48,382 bases of DNA from Candidatus Jorgensenbacteria bacterium (GCA_030648515.1 JAUSHK010000005.1:1-48382), one strand, 5' to 3'; counted from the first letter of the stretch, positions 33,705-41,706 are shown. The notes: generated by a model from the letters alone, not told the origin. Made by a program: numbers and translations.

Positions 33705-33878
33705 TGTTTAGTATGCCAGTTGGGGGGATTTAGCCAGTCCCCTTCGCTTCCTTGCTCTGAGGGATCCTAAATGAGCGAGGCGACATGGTATGGCCGCCGC
33801 CAGTTCCGGGGAGACAGTCAGCGATTTCAATGTCTCTTGTACATATCGCCCGGATTATCACTGGCGGCTTTTTTTTAT
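33705..33878 (+). ncRNA. Candidate structured non-coding RNA with terminator
   Basis: After a TATAAT (33693-33698) the plus strand holds three hairpins: GGGGG...CCCC (~33723), TCGC..CCTTGCTC / GAGCGAGG.CGA (~33744-33783), and a 73-nt domain closed by GCCGCCAGT / ACTGGCGGC (33796-33868). That domain has inner stems TCCGGG / CCCGGA and GAGACA / TGTCTC, followed by ten T. Both neighbours are on the minus strand, so this is an independent transcript. I could not match it to 6S, SRP, RNase P or tmRNA by eye. Confidence 0.6.
33796..33878 (+). terminator. Terminator domain of the structured RNA
   Basis: GCCGCCAGT / ACTGGCGGC, 9 bp perfect, with nested inner stems, followed by TTTTTTTTTT. The T tract overlaps the 3' end of the DUF1653 gene on the other strand. 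Confidence 0.75.
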
Positions 33879-34120
33879 TTCCCAATGTATCTAAACCTCG
33901 GCACTTTTGCGCAGTTTATTTCAACTTCTTCTAAAAACATCTTAATGGGCCGAACCCATATATCTTTTTCTCCATAAAGCGCCTGATATATAACAAGTTC
34001 TTCCAGTGTTTCGCTATGACGTCCGACTTCGAGCGCATTATATCGTTTTCCCGATTTTGAGTGCTCATACTCGCCGATCTTCAAAGATTTTGCCAGTTGG
34101 GAGAATTCCAGTTTTTCCAT
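33875..34120 (-). CDS. DUF1653 family protein
   Basis: 81 aa from the Met at 34120. The pattern KIGEYEHSKSGKRYNALEVG-RHSETLEELVIYQALYGEKD-IWVRPIKMFLE...RFRYIG matches DUF1653 along its whole length. It is a small beta-rich protein of unknown function, widespread in bacteria. It is a lone gene convergent with the structured RNA. Confidence 0.85.
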   Translation of the reverse strand: MEKLEFSQLAKSLKIGEYEHSKSGKRYNALEVGRHSETLEELVIYQALYGEKDIWVRPIKMFLEEVEINCAKVPRFRYIGK

Positions 34121-34182
34121 ATCTTTTAATCTTATCAAATCCAGCGTTTTGTGGCGCTATTGCATGGTCACGGGCTACGGAT

Positions 34183-34211
34183 TTGACAAATAATATTTCT
34201 AATGCTATTTT
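34183..34211 (+). promoter_or_regulatory. Promoter for the 34264 gene
   Basis: TTGACA, 17 nt, TATTTT with an extended TG (TGCTATTTT). A strong AGGAGG follows before the ATG. Confidence 0.6.
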
Positions 34212-34263
34212 TTTATCTAGAACCAAATAAATTCAATAATGGGAATAAACAAAGGAGGTTATT

Positions 34264-34512
34264 ATGCTGTGTACCATAAATCCAGAACCAATTAAATCTG
34301 AGTGGGAGCAGGAAGAGCATTCCCCTCCTGCATATATGCATAAAGAGGTTTTGGGCGCAAAAAGTTTGCTTAATTGGCATTGCGGTTTGCGTATGCTTCG
34401 CATCTTAAGATTTGAGAAATCAATTAATGATGGAGAGATAAGGCGTACTAACTATCGCGGCTGGATTTGCCGTGTTTGCGAACACCGAAAATGCACTCCG
34501 ACTGATATGTGA
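34264..34512 (+). CDS. Small Cys-containing protein of unknown function
   Basis: 82 aa. The strong Shine-Dalgarno AAAGGAGG lies 5 nt before the ATG. The C terminus has WICRVCEHRKC, a possible half zinc knuckle, with an earlier WHCGLRM. No membrane segment. It has its own promoter and terminator; function unknown. The strong expression signals and absence of a competing frame support a real gene. Confidence 0.6.
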   Translation: MLCTINPEPIKSEWEQEEHSPPAYMHKEVLGAKSLLNWHCGLRMLRILRFEKSINDGEIRRTNYRGWICRVCEHRKCTPTDM

Positions 34513-34531
34513 CCGTCTTAAATTTTCGCCC

Positions 34532-34559
34532 AGTGCTCACTTTTGTGGGCACTTTTCAT
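34532..34559 (+). terminator. Terminator of the 34264 gene
   Basis: AGTGC.CAC / GTG.GCACT stem with TTTT loop, followed by TTTCATTTTAT. Confidence 0.65.
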
Positions 34560-34560
34560 T

Positions 34561-35028
34561 TTATACTTGCACCACATCAGCAATTTCAGGATTGACGATT
34601 GATTGATAGCATTCTCGGTCTAGTTTAATTGTTTTATCATGAACCCCTGGATTGAAAAAGATATTATCAACATTCATTAAATTCTCATCAACTATTGTTT
34701 TTACCCCGATAATATTCCCAAATGGATAGCACGCGCCTATCTCGCATCCCATAATTTCCTTGACTTCCTCTGGAGTTGCAAATCTGATGCTTTTGACACC
34801 GACTGCTTTTCTTAGTTTTTTAGAATCTAACTTTTTGTCTCCAGGGATTATAGCTAGAACAAAACTGTTTTCAGTTTTTAGTAATAATGATTTTGCTCCT
34901 TGGCTTAACGGAGAGTTCCTAACTTTCGCCGCTTCTTCGCTTGTGTAGACCGGCGCATGCTCAAAAAGCTCATATTTGATGTTATTGTCAGTTAACAACT
35001 TTTTGATTTTCTCAAAAGGCGTATCCAT
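34561..35028 (-). CDS. YbaK/ProX-type aminoacyl-tRNA deacylase
   Basis: 155 aa from the ATG at 35028 (MDTPFEKIKKLL), since the longer track frame adds a basic, unrelated extension overlapping the HD gene. Family segments: YELFEHAPVYTSEEAAKVRN, GAKSLLLKTENSFVLAIIPG-DKKLDSKKL, GVKSIRFATPEEVKEIMGCE-IGACYPFG and FFNPGVHDKTIKLD. It probably clears misacylated tRNA in trans. It follows the HD gene by 34 bp. Confidence 0.82.
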   Translation of the reverse strand: MDTPFEKIKKLLTDNNIKYELFEHAPVYTSEEAAKVRNSPLSQGAKSLLLKTENSFVLAIIPGDKKLDSKKLRKAVGVKSIRFATPEEVKEIMGCEIGACYPFGNIIGVKTIVDENLMNVDNIFFNPGVHDKTIKLDRECYQSIVNPEIADVVQV

Positions 35029-35062
35029 TATTTTAATTTCCACGCGACGAAACCGAACTTTT

Positions 35063-35695
35063 TTATTTTTTCCCGTTCCATTTCTGGTCTTTAACTTTTT
35101 TATCAATAAACCACGCGTCTTTTACGTCAAACCACCATGAGTCCGGGTTGGTTCTTACTAATATTTTTCCAAGTTTTTTCCCGGCGTTTGTTTTAAGGCG
35201 TTTTAATGCGATATCTATCCATTCGCGTGTCTTCATGTTTCCTTTCACTTCTTCCCCGCGCAAGGTCGTTATCCATTCAAGCTGGTCCGCGTCTTTTACC
35301 AGTTTTGCTTCTAGCGTTTTTCTTTCTCCTTCTTCTTTAAATAGTTCAAAAATTTCAGAACCAAATGGAACGCTATGGGCGATATCTTCAACCGCTTTTG
35401 CTTCCGCGAGCCGGCCGTAACGCTGATGGACATAGTTATGGTCCGATGTTCTACCCTCTCCGATATCGTGAATGAGCGCCATTAATACGACCTTATTTTT
35501 GTCAGCTTTTGGTTCCAGATAAGATAGCGCGTAAGCGATAATCGTCGCATGAAAAAGGTGCTCGGCTACTGACTGGTTCCCGCTCCCTAAAAACCATAAT
35601 CCTGAACGGGGCGTTTTGCTGTGTATGCTAGTTTCATAAATGAAATCAGCAATTTGATTATAAACATTTCTCTTTTTGTTTTCCCTTTTAGCCAT
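35063..35695 (-). CDS. HD domain phosphohydrolase (YfbR-like)
   Basis: 210 aa. Metal ligands: SVAEHLFHATIIAYALS (first His), VLMALIHDIGEGRTSDH (HD), and KLVKDADQLEWI (last Asp). GLWFLGSGNQSVAEH is typical of YfbR-like 5'-deoxynucleotidases. It likely degrades a nucleotide monophosphate. The zinc-ribbon gene ends 4 bp upstream, on the same strand. Confidence 0.82.
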   Translation of the reverse strand: MAKRENKKRNVYNQIADFIYETSIHSKTPRSGLWFLGSGNQSVAEHLFHATIIAYALSYLEPKADKNKVVLMALIHDIGEGRTSDHNYVHQRYGRLAEAKAVEDIAHSVPFGSEIFELFKEEGERKTLEAKLVKDADQLEWITTLRGEEVKGNMKTREWIDIALKRLKTNAGKKLGKILVRTNPDSWWFDVKDAWFIDKKVKDQKWNGKK

Positions 35696-35699
35696 ATCT

Positions 35700-35885
35700 T
35701 TATTTTACAACTTTTTGTACTGCGTGGCGCCTTTTATATTCATTTACTATCCCGCACCAGGGACAATACCACAGGTTCTTTTTTGCCGGTGCATCACCAA
35801 TGCTCCACCATTTTTTACATTCATTACAAATAAAATGGTGCAATTTTTCTATTACTCTTTTGTTTTTAGTCACTTTCCGTGGCAT
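35700..35885 (-). CDS. Small zinc-ribbon protein overlapping the 3' end of secA
   Basis: 61 aa from the Met at 35885 (MPRKVTKNKRVIEKLHHFIC). One zinc ribbon: FICNECKKWWSIGDAPAKKN then YCPWCGIVNEY. Its start lies within the last 16 bp of secA in another frame, so translation is probably coupled. Function unknown. Confidence 0.6.
   Translation of the reverse strand: MPRKVTKNKRVIEKLHHFICNECKKWWSIGDAPAKKNLWYCPWCGIVNEYKRRHAVQKVVK
35702..35707 (-). promoter_or_regulatory. -10 hexamer 6 nt before the HD gene
   Basis: Minus strand TAAAAT ends 6 nt before the ATG at 35695. It lies inside the end of the zinc-ribbon gene, so an internal leaderless start is possible. Confidence 0.3.
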
Positions 35886-38377
35886 TTTTTGTACTTTTTG
35901 CCAGAACCGCACCAACACGGGTCATTTCTGCCAATATCTTTTGCTTCGGGCGGAGGCGGATTTTTCGTCTTTTCTATATCCGCTTTTAGTTTTGCCGGGT
36001 CAATTTCAAATAGTTGGAAAATAGTGCCATAAATAAGCTCGCTCCACGCGTTTTGAAGTTGGCTATAAAGTTCATGCGCTTCGCGGCGGTATTCCACAAT
36101 CGGTTCATGCTGGCCGTATGCGCGGATGTTTACCGTCTCGCGCAAGCTTTCAAGGTTTTCTAAGTGGTCAATCCAAAGAGAATCAAGAACGCGCACGAGA
36201 TGCTGGCTTCCAACGACGGCCTGTTCCGGCGCAAGTGTTTTTGGCAGTCCGGCAATTTTCTTCCGCGCATCATCCAGCACTTTCTGATGCTCGGTATGGT
36301 CGCCTTCAATGCGTTCAAGTTGCGACTCAAGAAAAGCGACATGGTGATTAAGCGTTTCTTCCAGTATCGGCAAAATCTCATTTTTCTCCCCGGCTTCCAA
36401 AATCTTTTTCCGGCGCGCATAAAACGCCGTGCGCTGTTTATTCAAAACATCGTCAAAGTCCAACAAGTGCTTTCTGATGTCAAAATTATTTCCTTCCACT
36501 TTGAATTGCGCCTGGTTCACGGCTTTTGAAACCATACCTGATTCAATCGGCGTGTCTTCCGGAAAATTAACGCTTTCCATAAGCCGCTTGATTCTGTCGC
36601 CGCCGAAAATGCGCATCAAGTCATCTTCAAGCGAAAGGAAAAATTGGGACGAGCCCGGGTCCCCTTGGCGGCCGGAGCGCCCGCGGAGCTGGTCATCAAT
36701 TCGCCGCGCCTCGTGCCGTTCAGTGCCAATAACGTGAAGTCCGCCCAGCTCACGCACTTTTTGCGCTTCTTCCGGCGACGGAGGGTTTCCACCAAAAACA
36801 ATATCAACGCCGCGGCCTGCCATGTTTGTCGCGACGGTAACGGCCTTCAGTCTTCCTGCCTGCGCGATTATCGCGCCCTCGCGTTCGTTGTTCTTCGCGT
36901 TTAATACTTCGTGTGGAATGCCCGCTTTTCCAAGATACGCGGAAATAATTTCGTTATTGCTGATTGAGGTTGTGCCCAAAAGCACCGGCTGGCCCGCTTC
37001 ATAGTGTTTTCTTACTTCTTCCGCGACCGCGCGGTATTTCGCGTCTTTTGATTTATAAATAAGATCGCGCAGGTCTTTGCGAACCATCGGCTTATTCGGC
37101 GGGATTGAAACAACGTCAAGCTTGTACACTTTATGAAATTCTTCCGCGGAAGTTTCCGCCGTGCCTGTCATGCCTGATATTTTTTTATACAAACGGAAAT
37201 AATTTTGAATGGTGATTTGCGCGTATGTTCGATTCTCTTCCTTAACGGTGACACCCTCTTTTGCTTCAATCGCCTGGTGAAGGCCGCCCGAATACCGCCT
37301 TCCAAAGAGCACGCGGCCCGTAAATTCATCAACAATAAACACCTCGCCGTCTTTTACGAGGTAGTCCCTGTCGCGCTTAAATAACGCTTTTGCTTTCAAG
37401 CTTTCGTGCAAGAAATGGACGAGGCGGGAATTTTCCGGCGCAAAAATATTTTGAATACTGAGCGTTTTTTCAACTTTTTCAATTCCCTCCTCCGTGATAT
37501 TCGCCACGCGAAGCTTTTCGTCGGTGATATAATCCTTCTCTGGTTCAAGGCGGTCTGCCACGCGCGCAAAAACTTTGTAAAATTCGCTTGATTCGCGATC
37601 TGGCGCGGCGATGATGAGTGGCGTGCGCGCCTCGTCAATTAAAATGCTGTCTATCTCGTCAATAATCGCGTATGGATACCCACGCTGCGCCTGGTCGCTT
37701 ATACGAAGCGTCAGATTGTCGCGAAGATGGTCAAAACCGAACTCGTGATTTGTTCCGTAAGTTATGTCCGCCGCATATGCTTCCTGGCGCGTTATTGGCC
37801 GCAAAAACTTTTCAACAACTTTAAAACTGCCGGTCGTGTCGCGTTCTTTATCCAGCTCGCTTGACCCTTCAAATGCCGGATCGTACATATACGCGGCGTT
37901 GTGCACAATGCACGAGACGGAAAGCCCGAGGGCGTCGTAAATCTGTCCCATCCAGACCGCGTCGCGTTTCGCGAGGTAGTCGTTCACGGTAATGATGTGC
38001 ACGCCGTGGCCAGCTAAAGCATTCAATGATGCCGGAAGCGTTGCGACAAGCGTTTTGCCTTCTCCTGTAAGCATCTGGGCGATTTTGCCCTCATGGAGCA
38101 CTGCGCCGCCGATTAATTGAACGTCAAAATGGCGCTGTTTGAGCGTTCGTTTTGCCGCCTCGCGCACGAGGGCGAACATTTTGGGTAATGCTTCGTTTAG
38201 CGTTTCTTCTGTTCCACCGGCATCTTGAACTTTCTTTTTGAGGCCCAAAACTGCCGCGCGAAGCTCTTCGTTTATTAATTTTTCAGTCGCCGCTTCCTCT
38301 TCGTTTATAGAAGCAACAACGCTTTCAAGTCGTGAAAGCGTTTTGTCTGGAAACAGCTTTGATAAGAATGAAAACAT
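35870..38377 (-). CDS. secA: Preprotein translocase ATPase SecA
   Basis: 835 aa. Walker A MLTGEGKT (102-109), HIITVNDYLAKRDAVWMG, TYGTNHEFGFDHLRDNL, Walker B YAIIDEIDSILIDEARTPLI, VDEFTGRVLFGRRYSGGLHQ-AIEAKEGV, GTTSISNNEIISAYL, ATNMAGRGVDIVFGG, RRIDDQLRGRSGRQGDPGSS and the C-terminal SEC-C zinc motif CWCGSGKKYKKCHG. It drives export of proteins such as those at 175-6567. Its leader carries unusual inverted repeats. Confidence 0.97.
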   Translation of the reverse strand: MFSFLSKLFPDKTLSRLESVVASINEEEAATEKLINEELRAAVLGLKKKVQDAGGTEETLNEALPKMFALVREAAKRTLKQRHFDVQLIGGAVLHEGKIAQMLTGEGKTLVATLPASLNALAGHGVHIITVNDYLAKRDAVWMGQIYDALGLSVSCIVHNAAYMYDPAFEGSSELDKERDTTGSFKVVEKFLRPITRQEAYAADITYGTNHEFGFDHLRDNLTLRISDQAQRGYPYAIIDEIDSILIDEARTPLIIAAPDRESSEFYKVFARVADRLEPEKDYITDEKLRVANITEEGIEKVEKTLSIQNIFAPENSRLVHFLHESLKAKALFKRDRDYLVKDGEVFIVDEFTGRVLFGRRYSGGLHQAIEAKEGVTVKEENRTYAQITIQNYFRLYKKISGMTGTAETSAEEFHKVYKLDVVSIPPNKPMVRKDLRDLIYKSKDAKYRAVAEEVRKHYEAGQPVLLGTTSISNNEIISAYLGKAGIPHEVLNAKNNEREGAIIAQAGRLKAVTVATNMAGRGVDIVFGGNPPSPEEAQKVRELGGLHVIGTERHEARRIDDQLRGRSGRQGDPGSSQFFLSLEDDLMRIFGGDRIKRLMESVNFPEDTPIESGMVSKAVNQAQFKVEGNNFDIRKHLLDFDDVLNKQRTAFYARRKKILEAGEKNEILPILEETLNHHVAFLESQLERIEGDHTEHQKVLDDARKKIAGLPKTLAPEQAVVGSQHLVRVLDSLWIDHLENLESLRETVNIRAYGQHEPIVEYRREAHELYSQLQNAWSELIYGTIFQLFEIDPAKLKADIEKTKNPPPPEAKDIGRNDPCWCGSGKKYKKCHGK

Positions 38378-38387
38378 ACCTGAATTA

Positions 38388-38459
38388 GGAGGTTACGGGA
38401 GGGTAAGGGTAACCTCCAAGTTTTTTTATTGTTGAGTAGGTGCTCATCCTACCCTCCCG
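38388..38459 (-). promoter_or_regulatory. Structured secA leader with overlapping inverted repeats
   Basis: In the secA mRNA sense, CGGGAGGGTA (38450-38459) is complementary to TACCCTCCCG (38396-38405). The latter lies in the loop region of the hairpin GGAGGTTAC / GTAACCTCC (38388-38417) just before the start codon. Both 10-bp and 9-bp pairings are exact, so they can alternate or form a pseudoknot. Confidence 0.6.
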
Positions 38460-38464
38460 CATCT

Positions 38465-38493
38465 ATAGTAGAACATCGTCCTACATTCGACAA
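38465..38493 (-). promoter_or_regulatory. secA: secA promoter
   Basis: Minus strand TTGTCG, 17 nt, TACTAT. Transcription would start about 5 nt before the CGGGAGGGTA arm, leaving a leader of ~80 nt. Confidence 0.6.
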
Positions 38494-38504
38494 GGATGAT
38501 TTCA

Positions 38505-38532
38505 TTGACTAGGCGCCCCTTTTGTGTATTAT
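38505..38532 (+). promoter_or_regulatory. Promoter for the 38592 membrane gene
   Basis: TTGACT, 16 nt, TATTAT (or TATATT with 19 nt). Divergent from the secA promoter, with the two -35 boxes 11 bp apart. Confidence 0.5.
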
Positions 38533-38591
38533 ATTATTAGCATAAAATAGACCCTAAATAAATGTTTAAAACTAAATAACCGGAGGTCCCA

Positions 38592-39113
38592 ATGGTAATA
38601 GCAGATTTGAGCAAGAATAATGCTGTTGTGCGTTTCATATGCAACGCTACATATTCAACTGAGGTCCCCAATGAGATGACATTGCTCGGTTTTATAACAA
38701 GGCTTCTTTGGTCCTTAATAAAAATCGTGTTTAAAATCTCTGCACTAATCGTTTTCCTTGTATGTTGCGTGATTTTTGTAGTGGGAATAATCATCATTAC
38801 AAGCGTAGCCGGGTTCATGTTTGCATACAGATTGAGTTTTGCTGACGGCGGGCTTTTTGCTGGATTAGTAGAGATAAAAAAATGGCCGAAAGTAAAAGGC
38901 CATCGGATTATGCCGATTTATATAGTTCTATTGTTTATTGTTGGCTATGCATCGTATCTCTCAACAAACATCGGTCTCGCGATTGTAATCGTGTGTCTGA
39001 TGTTTTTACTTTGTGGCTTTCTTCTTGATCGTTGGGACACTGTAAGTAGTATTTTGAGCAGAGTTCCGCGGCTTACAGTAAAACTTTCTGACCCTATTCC
39101 CCCCGCTGTTTAA
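38592..39113 (+). CDS. Integral membrane protein of unknown function
   Basis: 173 aa with about four hydrophobic segments (LIKIVFKISALIVFLVCCVI / FVVGIIIITSVAGFMFAYRL; MPIYIVLLFIVGYASYLS; LAIVIVCLMFLLCGFLL). A good Shine-Dalgarno GGAGG lies 7 nt before the ATG. It is a single-gene unit with own promoter and terminator, divergent from secA. No family recognised. Confidence 0.6.
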   Translation: MVIADLSKNNAVVRFICNATYSTEVPNEMTLLGFITRLLWSLIKIVFKISALIVFLVCCVIFVVGIIIITSVAGFMFAYRLSFADGGLFAGLVEIKKWPKVKGHRIMPIYIVLLFIVGYASYLSTNIGLAIVIVCLMFLLCGFLLDRWDTVSSILSRVPRLTVKLSDPIPPAV

Positions 39114-39129
39114 TCGCGGGGGATTTTTT
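39100..39129 (+). terminator. Terminator of the 38592 gene
   Basis: CCCCCGC / GCGGGGG, 7-bp perfect stem, followed by ATTTTTTA. The 5' arm overlaps the end of the coding region. Confidence 0.8.
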
Positions 39130-39140
39130 ATTTGCACAAC

Positions 39141-39170
39141 AAAAAACCACCCCCGCCGAAGCGGGAGTGG
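39141..39170 (-). terminator. Terminator of the nucleotidyltransferase-RmuC unit
   Basis: Minus strand CCACTCCCGC TTCG GCGGGGGTGG, followed by TTTTTTG. It lies ~120 bp past the stop at 39294; nothing coding is seen in between. Confidence 0.7.
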
Positions 39171-39293
39171 AATTTGGAGTGTTTCCTTAGATTTCCTCGC
39201 TTCCAGCTTGCGCCAGAGTCGAAGATAGGGAAACTCACTTACTCAACGTTTGAGAGTATATCACAGCTGCTTTTAGAATGCAATACCTGCTGG

Positions 39294-40154
39294 TTATTTC
39301 TCGTACGGCAGGGAAAAATGAAACTCGAGTTCGGCGTCGGAGACAACCGCACGCCCATTAACCGGATGATTTTTTACATATCGTTCAAGCCGTCGTTTTG
39401 CTATGCCGGCGACAAATTTTTCAAGCTGGTCTCCAATTATTCCGCTCAAAGTCCATTCAAGTGTTCTACGAAATAAACTCGGCTTTCCGCCGACATAACG
39501 CTCTGTATTTGGTACATTAGTAACGCTTCCCGACCATGACGCGGTCGCTTTAAAAAACCGTTTCAGTGTTTCCTGCTTACCCCAAATCGGCACGAGGTTT
39601 CTATACAGTTCTTGCCGATACGTGTTATACGGCGGTTTTGCGAACGCGTTTTCCGTTACGAAATGATTGAAACAAAATCTATTTGGACTTGCTTTTTTGT
39701 CGTCCGGCCGTCGCATGCGAAACAGCGAAAAGAGTGCGAGAAGACAGTACCGGCTTATAAACATTCTTCCGTCGCGAACACCCACGAGCACGTCAAAATC
39801 AGAAAGCGGCGCCACGTTTCCAAGTGCCATGGATCCGCTTGCTAGCGCGAATTCAATAAACGGGACGTGGCGGAATAGGCGCGCGTAATGGGAAAGTTTT
39901 TTCCATTTTAGGTCCAATAAAAAATCTTGGTTTAAGCGCGGAGAAAATTTTCCCAGCTCTTTCGTGAGCGAATAAAACCCGTCTTTTTCATAAATTGCGC
40001 CGTTGTTTACAAGTATGTCGAGTTCGCGTAAAACTTCGTCAAATGGCGTGTTATTAGTTGCTCTTCCAATCTCAATCGCGGTAAGCGGCCGCCCGAGCTT
40101 CTGATAAAACGCGAGAATTTGCTGTATCGCCTCCTTTCCGCGCGACATATCCAT
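39294..40154 (-). CDS. Winged-helix / nucleotidyltransferase-like protein
   Basis: 286 aa. Residues ~5-70 form a winged helix (KEAIQQILAFYQKLGRPLTA, FDEVLRELDILVNNGAIYEK). A nucleotidyltransferase core follows: FALASGSMALGNVAPLSDFD-VLVGVRDGR, the GS..(x)...D.D signature with both Asp present. The remainder is helical with basic patches. Function unknown; possible antitoxin-like MNT or regulatory transferase. It starts 10 bp after rmuC. Confidence 0.72.
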   Translation of the reverse strand: MDMSRGKEAIQQILAFYQKLGRPLTAIEIGRATNNTPFDEVLRELDILVNNGAIYEKDGFYSLTKELGKFSPRLNQDFLLDLKWKKLSHYARLFRHVPFIEFALASGSMALGNVAPLSDFDVLVGVRDGRMFISRYCLLALFSLFRMRRPDDKKASPNRFCFNHFVTENAFAKPPYNTYRQELYRNLVPIWGKQETLKRFFKATASWSGSVTNVPNTERYVGGKPSLFRRTLEWTLSGIIGDQLEKFVAGIAKRRLERYVKNHPVNGRAVVSDAELEFHFSLPYEK

Positions 40155-40164
40155 ACTAAATTAT

Positions 40165-41220
40165 TTACTCGTCTTCGGTGTCTGGCCTATCAAGCAAGGA
40201 CTGTTCCGTGCCGGTTCCGCTGCCGGTAATCCGCAAAACGTCCTTGTCTATTTTTCCGAGTTCTTTGTACGCGGTGTTGTAGGCGTTTACTGTTGTGCCT
40301 AAGTGAGTGCCCATTTTCTTTACGAATTCTTCATAGTTTGAAAGATGCCGCCCGAGCTCGCCGACACGCTTAATAATTTCTTTCGCGGACTCTTCAATTT
40401 GGAGCGCCTTGAGTCCCTGTAAAACAGTCTGAAGATACGCGAGAAATGATGTTGGTGAAACAATGATGACGTGCTTGTCTTTAAACGCATATTCAATAAG
40501 ATCGCGCGTATTTACCTTTACCGCTCCAACCTGCGCAACAAGCAGGTCGTAGTAAACGGCCTCGTGTGGAATAAACATAAAGGCGAAATCCATCGTGCCC
40601 TCAGCCGGCTTCACGTACTTTGCTGTTTCATCAATCCGGGCCTTAAGGTCAATTTTAAATTGTTTTTCAAGCCGCTCGCGCTCCACCGGATCTTTTTCTT
40701 CCGCGAGCCGATTATAGTTTTCAAGCGAGAATTTTGAATCAATCGGGATAATTTTATCTTTTACAAAAACGACGGCGTCCACGATTGTGCCGTCCTTGAA
40801 TGGGTATTGCATCTGATAGCTTCCCGTTGGCAAAACGTTTTTAAGAAGAGTTTCAAGATAATACTCGCCCAAGATGCCGCGCTGTTTCGGATTTTTCAAA
40901 ATATCCTGAAGCGACTGGAGCTGGTCGGTAAAATTAATAACTTGCTTGTTTGTTTCGTCCAGCTTCGTAAGTTTTTCCGTAACATCGCGGATGATTTTTG
41001 CCGATTCGCCGAACTGGCTCTGCATTGCCTTCGCGGACTCCCCTAGTTTCGTATCGATCACGCGCGACAGCTCATTCAGTTGGTTTTGAATTAAGAGGAA
41101 CGCCTGATCGTCCGTTTTCGGAGTTTCCGCGCCGCGATTTTTGGAAGCGCGCCACACTGCAAAAAAGCCGATAGCAAAAACAATGGCTATGATTCCGAGA
41201 AGAATAGTGTTGAGGTTCAT
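40165..41220 (-). CDS. rmuC: DNA recombination protein RmuC
   Basis: 351 aa. An N-terminal membrane segment (ILLGIIAIVFAIGFFAVW), a coiled coil (IRDVTEKLTKLDETNKQVIN) and the RmuC nuclease-like core: NPKQRGILGEYYLETLLKNV, DGTIVDAVVFVKDKIIPIDS-KFSLENYNRL, FMFIPHEAVYYDLL and VIIVSPTSFLAYLQTVLQGL. It limits DNA inversions in other bacteria; the exact role here is unknown. Confidence 0.9.
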   Translation of the reverse strand: MNLNTILLGIIAIVFAIGFFAVWRASKNRGAETPKTDDQAFLLIQNQLNELSRVIDTKLGESAKAMQSQFGESAKIIRDVTEKLTKLDETNKQVINFTDQLQSLQDILKNPKQRGILGEYYLETLLKNVLPTGSYQMQYPFKDGTIVDAVVFVKDKIIPIDSKFSLENYNRLAEEKDPVERERLEKQFKIDLKARIDETAKYVKPAEGTMDFAFMFIPHEAVYYDLLVAQVGAVKVNTRDLIEYAFKDKHVIIVSPTSFLAYLQTVLQGLKALQIEESAKEIIKRVGELGRHLSNYEEFVKKMGTHLGTTVNAYNTAYKELGKIDKDVLRITGSGTGTEQSLLDRPDTEDE

Positions 41221-41229
41221 GTGCGCAGT

Positions 41230-41571
41230 TTAATTAACGGAAACAATTGTTGCTGTGGCAATCAGCGCAAGAAGCGAAAGTATAAGCGTTCCCACGATAA
41301 AAATGTATGTGAGTAGGCGGTTTCTGTAAAAAAGCTCCTCAGCAAGCACGGTGTTTGCGATCCCAAGAAGAAGCGCGCCTAGCCATACTATAAAGGCATC
41401 TGCTCGGCTTCCCATGAGCGTTACGCCGTGAAAGACATCAAAACGCAGGATAATTTGTGCCGGCAGTCTGCCGAAATTTATAAGGAGCGCGCCGAGGCCT
41501 CCAAGAAGTAGAATGGCGCTTATTGCAAGAAGAACTACGAGTGGTTTTTGTTTTAAGATTTCTAATTTCAC
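41230..41571 (-). CDS. Small membrane protein with three predicted segments
   Basis: 113 aa starting at a GTG (KLEILKQKPLVVLLAIS). Three hydrophobic segments: VVLLAISAILLLGGLGALLI, FIVWLGALLLGIANTVLAEE, and TYIFIVGTLILSLLALIATA. Between them lies RFDVFHGVTLMGSRADA. I know similar small proteins from Patescibacteria but no function. The GTG lies 6 nt after TACAAT. Probable operon with rmuC. Confidence 0.6.
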   Translation of the reverse strand: MKLEILKQKPLVVLLAISAILLLGGLGALLINFGRLPAQIILRFDVFHGVTLMGSRADAFIVWLGALLLGIANTVLAEELFYRNRLLTYIFIVGTLILSLLALIATATIVSVN

Positions 41572-41577
41572 GAGGGT

Positions 41578-41583
41578 ATTGTA
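41578..41583 (-). promoter_or_regulatory. -10 hexamer 6 nt before the GTG-started membrane gene
   Basis: Minus strand TACAAT ends 6 nt before GTG at 41571, a leaderless-type arrangement supporting the GTG start. Confidence 0.4.
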
Positions 41584-41614
41584 GCTTGTTTCCTGATAAA
41601 ATAAAACTCACTTG

Positions 41615-41698
41615 TGCGCGGGACAGGATTTGAACCTGCAAGCCCTTACGGGCGCTACCACCTCAAGGTAGTGCGTCTGCCAGTTTCGCCACCCGCGC
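41615..41698 (-). tRNA. tRNA-Leu (anticodon GAG)
   Basis: 84 nt. Acceptor arms GCGCGGG / CCCGCGC pair fully. The anticodon stem CTACC / GGTAG encloses TTGAGGT, anticodon GAG. The variable arm is long (GCGCCCGTAAGGGCT), as in class II tRNAs, and the T arm GCAGGTTCAAATCCTGT is standard. CCA is not encoded. Confidence 0.93.
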
Positions 41699-41706
41699 AT
41701 TGCCAT

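Noticed and set aside
33705-33878. tRNA or tmRNA identity for the structured RNA
   Set aside because: No acceptor stem with T-arm GGTTC.A, anticodon arm or tag-peptide frame can be placed in it.
39132-39476. 114-aa plus-strand ORF
   Set aside because: It begins in the terminator hairpin and overlaps the end of the nucleotidyltransferase gene; no start signals or domain.
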